Origin: Gaiellasilicea sp033857955 | GTDB taxonomy: Bacteria > Actinomycetota > Thermoleophilia > Gaiellales > Gaiellaceae | Assembly (NCBI GenBank): GCA_033857955.1 | Contig: JAWVCW010000024.1 | Coordinates: forward strand, 81,983 to 145,982 | Direction: 5' to 3' | Length of the DNA stretch: 64,000 nt | Shown here: positions 58,927-64,000 of the stretch, piece after piece | How positions within the stretch are numbered: position 1 is the first letter of the stretch | How the letters are laid out: each line of letters begins with the position of its first letter | Notes under the pieces: model-generated | Seen by the model: the letters and a program-made list of their open reading frames with translations, nothing else | Told to the model about the DNA's origin: nothing | Databases searched by the model: none | Program-made: the position numbers and the translations under genes

Positions 58927-60165
58927 ATGTCACGCAGCGTAATCGAGACCGAGGCGGGAACCGTTGCGGCCAGCCTGGACGAGCTGGCCGGGATCGGCGG
59001 CGGTCCCGACGGCGGCGTCACGCGCGTCGCGTGGTCGCCTGAGCTCTTCGACGCGTACGCCTGGATCGGCGACCGGTTCCGCGAGCTCGGGCTCTCGGTC
59101 GAGGTCGATCCCGCCGGCAACCTGCTCGCGAAGTGGGAGGCCGGGACCGGCACACCAGTGCTCGTCGGCTCGCACCTGGACACCGTCCCGTCCGGCGGCC
59201 GCTTCGACGGTGTCCTCGGCGTCGTGGCCGCCTTGCACGCCGTTCGCCTGCTGAAGGAAGAGGGCTTCGAGCCGGGGCGACCGCTCTGGGTCGCCGCCTT
59301 CATGGACGAGGAGGGGACGCGTTTCAACGCCGCGCTCTTCGGCAGCCGCGCCTTCACCGGCGAGGACGTGACGTGCCTCGGCGACCGCCTCGACGCGAGC
59401 GGCACGTCGCTGCGGGAGGCGATGACGGCCGCAGGCCATGACATTGATCGCGCCGGCGAAGCCGATCGCGCGGGCGACGTGGGCGCCTATTTCGAGCTGC
59501 ACATCGAACAAGGCCCGGCGCTGGAGGCCAAGGGGATCGAGATCGGTGTCGTCACCTCGATCGTCGGCCTGCGCGGCTACCGCGTGCGCCTTCACGGTCA
59601 GGCGAACCACGCCGGCACGACGCCGATGGGCCTGCGACGCGACGCGCTGGCCGGCGCTGCGCGAATCGCGCTCGAGCTCCGAGACGCTGCACGCGGGCGC
59701 GAGGCGGTGACGGCCAACGTCGGCAAGATCGCCGTCGAGCCGGGAGGAGCGAATGTCGTTCCCGGGCTGGCCGACTTCACGGTCGACGTGCGCGCCACGA
59801 CGTCCGCCGGCCTGGCCGAGCTGCAGACGCTCGTCGAGGAGATCGTCGCGCGGGTCGCCGCTGAGGAGGGTCTCGAGGCGGAGCTGCAACCGACCTTCGT
59901 GCTCGAGCCGCTCGAGCTTGATCCCGGGCTCGTGGACGTTGTTGAGCAGGCGGCGACGGCCGAAGGCGCGACCTCGCTGCGGATGCCGAGCGGCGCGGGA
60001 CACGACGCGATGCTGATCGGCCGCCGCGCTCCCGCAGCGATGATCTTCGTACCGAGCCGTGGCGGAATCAGCCACTCGCCGGAGGAATACAGCTCCCCTG
60101 CCCACGTCGAGCTGGGCATGCGCGTCCTTGCGGGCGCCCTTCGCCAGACCCTGAAGGGCGACTAA
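58927..60165 (+). CDS. M20 family N-carbamoyl amino acid hydrolase / allantoate amidohydrolase-like
   Basis: 412-aa zinc amidohydrolase of the AmaB/HyuC/allantoate amidohydrolase group. Zinc ligands in GSHLDTVPSGGRFDG, FMDEEGTRF and ELHIEQGPALE; the dimerisation domain holds LHGQANHAGTTPM; final His in GISHSPEEYSS. It would open the N-carbamoyl amide made by a hydantoinase. ATG 58927 is used; ATG 58900 is possible. Followed after 8 nt by hyuA. Confidence 0.92.
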   Translation: MSRSVIETEAGTVAASLDELAGIGGGPDGGVTRVAWSPELFDAYAWIGDRFRELGLSVEVDPAGNLLAKWEAGTGTPVLVGSHLDTVPSGGRFDGVLGVVAALHAVRLLKEEGFEPGRPLWVAAFMDEEGTRFNAALFGSRAFTGEDVTCLGDRLDASGTSLREAMTAAGHDIDRAGEADRAGDVGAYFELHIEQGPALEAKGIEIGVVTSIVGLRGYRVRLHGQANHAGTTPMGLRRDALAGAARIALELRDAARGREAVTANVGKIAVEPGGANVVPGLADFTVDVRATTSAGLAELQTLVEEIVARVAAEEGLEAELQPTFVLEPLELDPGLVDVVEQAATAEGATSLRMPSGAGHDAMLIGRRAPAAMIFVPSRGGISHSPEEYSSPAHVELGMRVLAGALRQTLKGD

Positions 60166-60173
60166 GCTCACTC

Positions 60174-62234
60174 ATGCGCGTTGTCGGTGTTGACATTGGT
60201 GGGACGTTCACCGACTTCATGCTCTACGACACGGAGTCGGGCGGCGTCCACGTCCACAAGGTTCCCTCGACGCCGAGTCAGCCGGAGCAGGCGATGGTGA
60301 CGGGGCTCGCCGAGCTCTGCGCGGGCGCTGGACTCGCGCCCTCGGATGTGACCGGCGTCTTCCACGGCACGACCGTGGCCACGAACGCGGTGCTCCAGCA
60401 CGAGGGCGCGGTCGCCGGGATGATCACGACCCGGGGCTTCCGCGACATCGTCCACATCGGCCGGCACCAGCGGCCGCTCCACTACTCGGTGATGCAGGAC
60501 ATCCCCTGGCAGGCGCGGCCGTTCGTGCAGCGCCGCCACCGCAAGGTCGCGACGGAGCGGATCGCGCCGCCGACCGGCGAGGTGCTGACCCCGCTGGACG
60601 AGGACGAGGTGCGCCAGGCGGCCCGAGAGCTGCGCGACGAAGGGGTCGAGGCCGTCGCCGTCTGCTTCCTGTTCTCCTACCTGAACCCCGAGCACGAGCG
60701 TCGCGCCGCGGCGATCGTCCGGGAGGAGATGCCCGATGCGTTCGTGACGACCAGCGCCGACATCTTTCCGCAGTTCCGCGAGTTCGAACGCTTCACGACC
60801 GCGACGATGAGCGCGTTCGTCGGTCCGAAGACGGGCAACTACCTCGAGCGGCTCGCGATCGCGCTCGAGGGAGAGGGCGTCGAGGGCGAGCTGCACGTGA
60901 TGATGTCGAGCGGCGGCGTCGCGAGCGTGCGCACGGCCGCCGAGCGTCCGGTCACGCTCCTCCTCTCCGGCCCGGCCGCAGGCATCCTCGGCGGCCAGTG
61001 GGCGGGTGCGCTCGCAGGCCGGCGGCGGTTGATCACATTCGACATGGGCGGCACCTCGGCCGACATCGGCATCGTCACCGAGGACGGCGTCAGCGAGGCC
61101 TCCGCGCGCGACACGTGGGTCGGCGGCTACCCGCTGCTCGTCCCGATGCTGGACGTGCACGCGATCGGGGCGGGCGGCGGCTCGATCGCGTACGTCGACG
61201 AGGGCGGTGCGTTCCGCGTCGGACCGCGCAGTGCAGGCGCCTCGCCGGGGCCGGCCTGCTACGGCCAGGGCGGCCAGGAGCCGACGATCAGCGACGCGCA
61301 CATCGTGCTCGGCCGGCTCGACCCGGAGCGCTTCCTCGGCGGGCGGATGAAGCTCGATCGCGATGCAGCGGTCGAGGTCGTCCAGAAGCTCTCAGACCAG
61401 CTCGGCCTGAGCCTGCTCGAGACGGCCGAGGGCATCCTGACGATCGCGAACTCGAACATGGCACGTGCGATCCGCTCGCGCACGATCGAGAAGGGCCACG
61501 ACCCGCGCGAATTCGCGCTCGTCGCATTCGGTGGAGCCGGCCCGCTGCACGCGGCCGAGGTTGCCGACTCGCTCGAGATCCCGGAGGTGCTCGTGCCGCC
61601 GCACCCGGGGATCACCTCCGCGGGGGGCCTGCTCACGAGCGACCTCAAGTACGACCAGATGCGCACCGTCTTCCAGCTGCAGGGAAGCGTCGACGCGGAC
61701 CGGCTCAACCGGGAGCTGGATGCGCTCGAGGTGGAGCTGCGCGGGTGGCTCGAGCGTGACGGCGTGCCGGCCGGTGACGTCGAGGTGATCCGCGCGCTCG
61801 ACTGCCGCTACGCCGGGCAGGGCTACGAGCTGCGGGTGACGCTCGGCGAGGGGCCGTTCACGGCCGCGGCGCTCGACCAGTTTCACCTCCTGCACGAGCG
61901 CGAGTACGGCAGCGCCTACGGCGACCCGATCGAGATCGTCAACGCCCGCGTCACCGCGATCGGGCGGCGGCCTGCGCTCGAGTCGCTGCCCGTCTCGAGC
62001 GGAACCCTCGAGGAGGCGCTCGTCGGCGAGAACGAAGGCGTCTTCCGCGTCGACGGCACCCTGCGGGCGCTGCAGACCCGCTTCTACGACCGCAGCCTGC
62101 TGCCGCTCGACGAGACGATCCCCGGCCCGGCAGTCGTCTTCCACCTCGACACCACGACCGTCGTCCCGCCCGGCTGGAACGCCCGCGCGGACGCCTCCGG
62201 CAACCTGATCCTGACGAAGGTGAGTGCCCGATGA
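60174..62234 (+). CDS. hyuA: Hydantoinase/oxoprolinase subunit A
   Basis: 686-aa ATP-dependent hydantoinase (N-methylhydantoinase A/5-oxoprolinase) subunit. ASKHA-type phosphate motif VGVDIGGTFTDFML at the N-terminus, FHGTTVATNAVLQHEGA, the second motif FDMGGTSADIGIV, and AIGAGGGSIAYVDEGGAFRV. Forms a complex with HyuB encoded next. TAAGCT, overlapping the upstream stop, lies 5 nt before the ATG. The substrate may be hydantoin, an N-methylhydantoin or 5-oxoproline. Confidence 0.95.
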   Translation: MRVVGVDIGGTFTDFMLYDTESGGVHVHKVPSTPSQPEQAMVTGLAELCAGAGLAPSDVTGVFHGTTVATNAVLQHEGAVAGMITTRGFRDIVHIGRHQRPLHYSVMQDIPWQARPFVQRRHRKVATERIAPPTGEVLTPLDEDEVRQAARELRDEGVEAVAVCFLFSYLNPEHERRAAAIVREEMPDAFVTTSADIFPQFREFERFTTATMSAFVGPKTGNYLERLAIALEGEGVEGELHVMMSSGGVASVRTAAERPVTLLLSGPAAGILGGQWAGALAGRRRLITFDMGGTSADIGIVTEDGVSEASARDTWVGGYPLLVPMLDVHAIGAGGGSIAYVDEGGAFRVGPRSAGASPGPACYGQGGQEPTISDAHIVLGRLDPERFLGGRMKLDRDAAVEVVQKLSDQLGLSLLETAEGILTIANSNMARAIRSRTIEKGHDPREFALVAFGGAGPLHAAEVADSLEIPEVLVPPHPGITSAGGLLTSDLKYDQMRTVFQLQGSVDADRLNRELDALEVELRGWLERDGVPAGDVEVIRALDCRYAGQGYELRVTLGEGPFTAAALDQFHLLHEREYGSAYGDPIEIVNARVTAIGRRPALESLPVSSGTLEEALVGENEGVFRVDGTLRALQTRFYDRSLLPLDETIPGPAVVFHLDTTTVVPPGWNARADASGNLILTKVSAR

Positions 62235-63949
62235 GCACCGTTCAGACGAGAGTCGACCCCGTCACCGCCGCCGTCATCGCCGGCGCGCTCGACTCGATCG
62301 CGGTCGAGATGGGCCACAAGCTGGCCCGCATGGCCTACTCCTCGATCATCCGCGAGTCGGAGGACTTCGGCTGCGTCCTCTGCGACGCGGACGCCCGCCA
62401 GCTGTGCGAGTCGGCACAGTCGACGCCGCTGCAGTCGGGGCCGATCCCGGGCTACATCGCCGGCATCAACCGCCGCTTCGCCGAGCTCGGCCTCGAGTGG
62501 AAGCCCGGCGACGTCGTCATCCACAATCACTCCTATTACGGCGCCTCGCACCAGCCGGACGTCGGCTTCGTCGTCCCGGTCTTCTACGAGGGCGAGCTCG
62601 TCGGCTTCTCGGCGACGACGGCGCACCACCTCGACCTGGGCGCGCTGACACCGGGGAGCTGCGGCATCGTCGACGCGACCGACGCGTATGCCGAGGGGCT
62701 CCAGTTCAACGCGATCAAGATCGAGGAGGAAGGCCGTAAGAACGACTTCATCTGGCAGATCCTCCGCGACAACTGCCGGGCGCCGCAGCTCGTCGTCGGC
62801 GACATGGAGGCGCAGGTCGTGGCGGCGAAGATCGGCGCCGGCCGCTTCGTCGAGCTGATCGAGCGCTACGGCCTCGAGACGGTCAAGAACGCGAGCGAGG
62901 ACCTGATGGACTACTCCGACCGGATGCTGCGGCGCGAGATCGAGAAGCTGCCGGACGGCACCTACGGGGCGGAGGGCTTCCTCGACGGCTTCGTCGACCA
63001 TCCCGATCCCGCGTACAAGAACCTGAAGGTCAAGGTCGCCATCACGGTCGAGGGCTCGGAGATCACCGTCGACTTGACGGGGACCGCGCCCCAGGTCGAC
63101 CTGCCGATCAACATGCCCTTCGTCGGCACCGTCGACATCGCGATCTGGGTGACGCTGCGCTCGATCCTGCTGGACGCCTGGACGCACGATCCCGTGCCCA
63201 CGAACTCGGGCCTCTTCCGCGCAATCTCGATCGTCGCGCCCGAAGGCTGCATCGCCAACCCGAGCTTCCCCGCGCCGACGATCGCGCGTTTCTGCGGCGG
63301 CAACATCATCGCCGATACCGTGATGCGCGCCCTCGCGCCGGTCCTGCCGGAGGGAGTCGGCGCCGGCGTCGGCAACCTGAAGGTGGTCGCCTACTCCGGC
63401 TTCAGCGGCGGCCAGCACTGGGTGTACATGGACATCCAGGAGGGGAGCTACGGCGGTCGCTACGGCAAGGACGGGCTCGACGCCGTCGACACGCTGTACG
63501 CGAACACGCGCAACAACCCGATCGAGGACATCGAGTCGCACTTCCCGCTGCGGGTCACGCAGTACGAGCTGCTCGAGGACCGCGGCGGCCCCGGCCGGTG
63601 GCGGGGCGGCCTCGGGAGCACGCGGGAGATCGAGTTCCTCGACGAAGCCGGCTACTCGCTCGAGGGTGACGGCTCCGCCACGGCGCCGCCCGGCCTCTTC
63701 GGCGGGGCGGAAGGGACGCCGGGCGCGGTCCTGCTCAACCGGGAGACCGACGGCGAGGTCGAGCTGCCGTCCAAGTTCCCCTACCGGAAGGCGGCCGCCG
63801 GTGACCGGCTCTGCCTGATCTCTCCTTGCGGGGGCGGCTACGGCTCCCCGCTCGAACGGGACCGTGCGGCGGTCCAGGAAGACCTGATCGACGGATATGT
63901 GAGCCGGGAATCGGCTCGAACGCACTATGGACTGGAGGGCAACGAATGA
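62231..63949 (+). CDS. hyuB: Hydantoinase subunit B
   Basis: 572-aa partner of HyuA. N-terminal PVTAAVIAGALDSIAVEMGH, the RMAYSSIIRESEDFGCVLCD segment, HNHSYYGASHQPD, and the C-terminal GGPGRWRGGLGSTREIEFLD and SPCGGGYGSPLERD typical of the HyuB family. ATGA overlap with hyuA; its own stop overlaps the next ATG. Together with the M20 enzyme it makes a cyclic-amide ring-opening pathway. Confidence 0.95.
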   Translation: MSTVQTRVDPVTAAVIAGALDSIAVEMGHKLARMAYSSIIRESEDFGCVLCDADARQLCESAQSTPLQSGPIPGYIAGINRRFAELGLEWKPGDVVIHNHSYYGASHQPDVGFVVPVFYEGELVGFSATTAHHLDLGALTPGSCGIVDATDAYAEGLQFNAIKIEEEGRKNDFIWQILRDNCRAPQLVVGDMEAQVVAAKIGAGRFVELIERYGLETVKNASEDLMDYSDRMLRREIEKLPDGTYGAEGFLDGFVDHPDPAYKNLKVKVAITVEGSEITVDLTGTAPQVDLPINMPFVGTVDIAIWVTLRSILLDAWTHDPVPTNSGLFRAISIVAPEGCIANPSFPAPTIARFCGGNIIADTVMRALAPVLPEGVGAGVGNLKVVAYSGFSGGQHWVYMDIQEGSYGGRYGKDGLDAVDTLYANTRNNPIEDIESHFPLRVTQYELLEDRGGPGRWRGGLGSTREIEFLDEAGYSLEGDGSATAPPGLFGGAEGTPGAVLLNRETDGEVELPSKFPYRKAAAGDRLCLISPCGGGYGSPLERDRAAVQEDLIDGYVSRESARTHYGLEGNE

Positions 63950-64000
63950 AGCAACGGGTCTCGATTCTCGCCGCGGCGCTGGCCGTGGCGGCGGTGGCGA
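63946..64000 (+). CDS. Start of an exported protein, truncated by window
   Basis: Only 18 codons are visible: MKQRVSILAAALAVAAVA, a clear signal-peptide start. ATG overlaps the hyuB stop (ATGA) with GGAGGG upstream. From position it is likely a transporter binding protein for the hydantoinase substrate, but nothing in the visible part proves that. Confidence 0.7.
   Translation, partial: MKQRVSILAAALAVAAVA

Overview
The window is GC-rich, tightly packed chromosomal DNA that looks actinobacterial, most likely from the class Thermoleophilia (Gaiellales/Solirubrobacterales-like). This is inferred from base composition, codon use, the order hpf-secA-prfB-ftsE-ftsX-smpB-ssrA, DUF3618/holin-X membrane genes, an F420-type LLM oxidoreductase and a tmRNA tag ending in ALAA. 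No 16S gene is present, so the placement is not proven.

Layout. 1-2.8 kb (minus): two tandem methyltransferases, lemA and a DUF2207 membrane protein. 2.8-6.1 kb: pheS-pheT. 6.1-9.8 kb: a secreted cupredoxin, a YihY-type membrane protein and a run of small envelope genes. 9.8-15.3 kb: a complete 2-oxoacid dehydrogenase complex (E1 alpha, E1 beta, E2, E3) with a VOC and a GNAT gene inside the operon. 16.0-16.4 kb: non-coding, with two terminators and two copies of a structured repeat. 16.4-26 kb: hisC, an LCP cell-wall ligase, nucleotide-sugar genes (ugd, two nucleotidyltransferases, a mannose-6-phosphate isomerase-like cupin), a MerR regulator with a clear operator, and ahcY-mtnA. 26-39.1 kb: the housekeeping block comF, hpf, secA, a subtilase, prfB (with a programmed frameshift), ftsEX, a Suv3-like helicase, a SemiSWEET and smpB. 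39.2-42.8 kb: a three-subunit molybdenum hydroxylase of the form II CoxL type. 43.8 kb: tmRNA, whose 3' end is the attachment site of a 2.2-kb island (to 46.37 kb) holding a broken integrase, an HTH gene and two unrecognised genes. 46.5-53.5 kb (minus): a sugar-acid operon (mannonate dehydratase-like, SMP-30 lactonase, uronate dehydrogenase-like SDR, HAD phosphatase, divergent AnmK-like kinase, KDG kinase, KDPG aldolase). Facing it, 53.6-57.6 kb: an IclR regulator and a sugar ABC importer. 57.8-64 kb: an LLM oxidoreductase, an M20 amidohydrolase, hydantoinase HyuA/HyuB and the start of an exported protein.

How it works together. The ABC importer, IclR regulator and minus-strand operon form one module: sugar or sugar-acid uptake, oxidation and lactone opening, dehydration to 2-keto-3-deoxygluconate, phosphorylation and aldol cleavage to pyruvate and glyceraldehyde-3-phosphate. 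The 2-oxoacid dehydrogenase could take pyruvate to acetyl-CoA. prfB, hpf, smpB and ssrA all serve translation termination, hibernation or rescue.

Main observations. (1) A repeated promoter grammar, TANNNT followed by 6-7 nt and then the start codon with no Shine-Dalgarno, seen at about a dozen genes and implying widespread leaderless transcription; several divergent pairs share overlapping -10 boxes. (2) The ssrA-targeted mini-island with att repeats, a decayed integrase and two orphan genes. (3) A prfB +1 frameshift site lacking the usual AGGGGG stimulator. (4) An AnmK-family kinase with altered substrate motifs inside a sugar-acid operon. (5) A Suv3-like helicase with a C-terminal Cys knuckle. 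(6) A DUF2207 gene with no standard start codon, where ACG is the best candidate.
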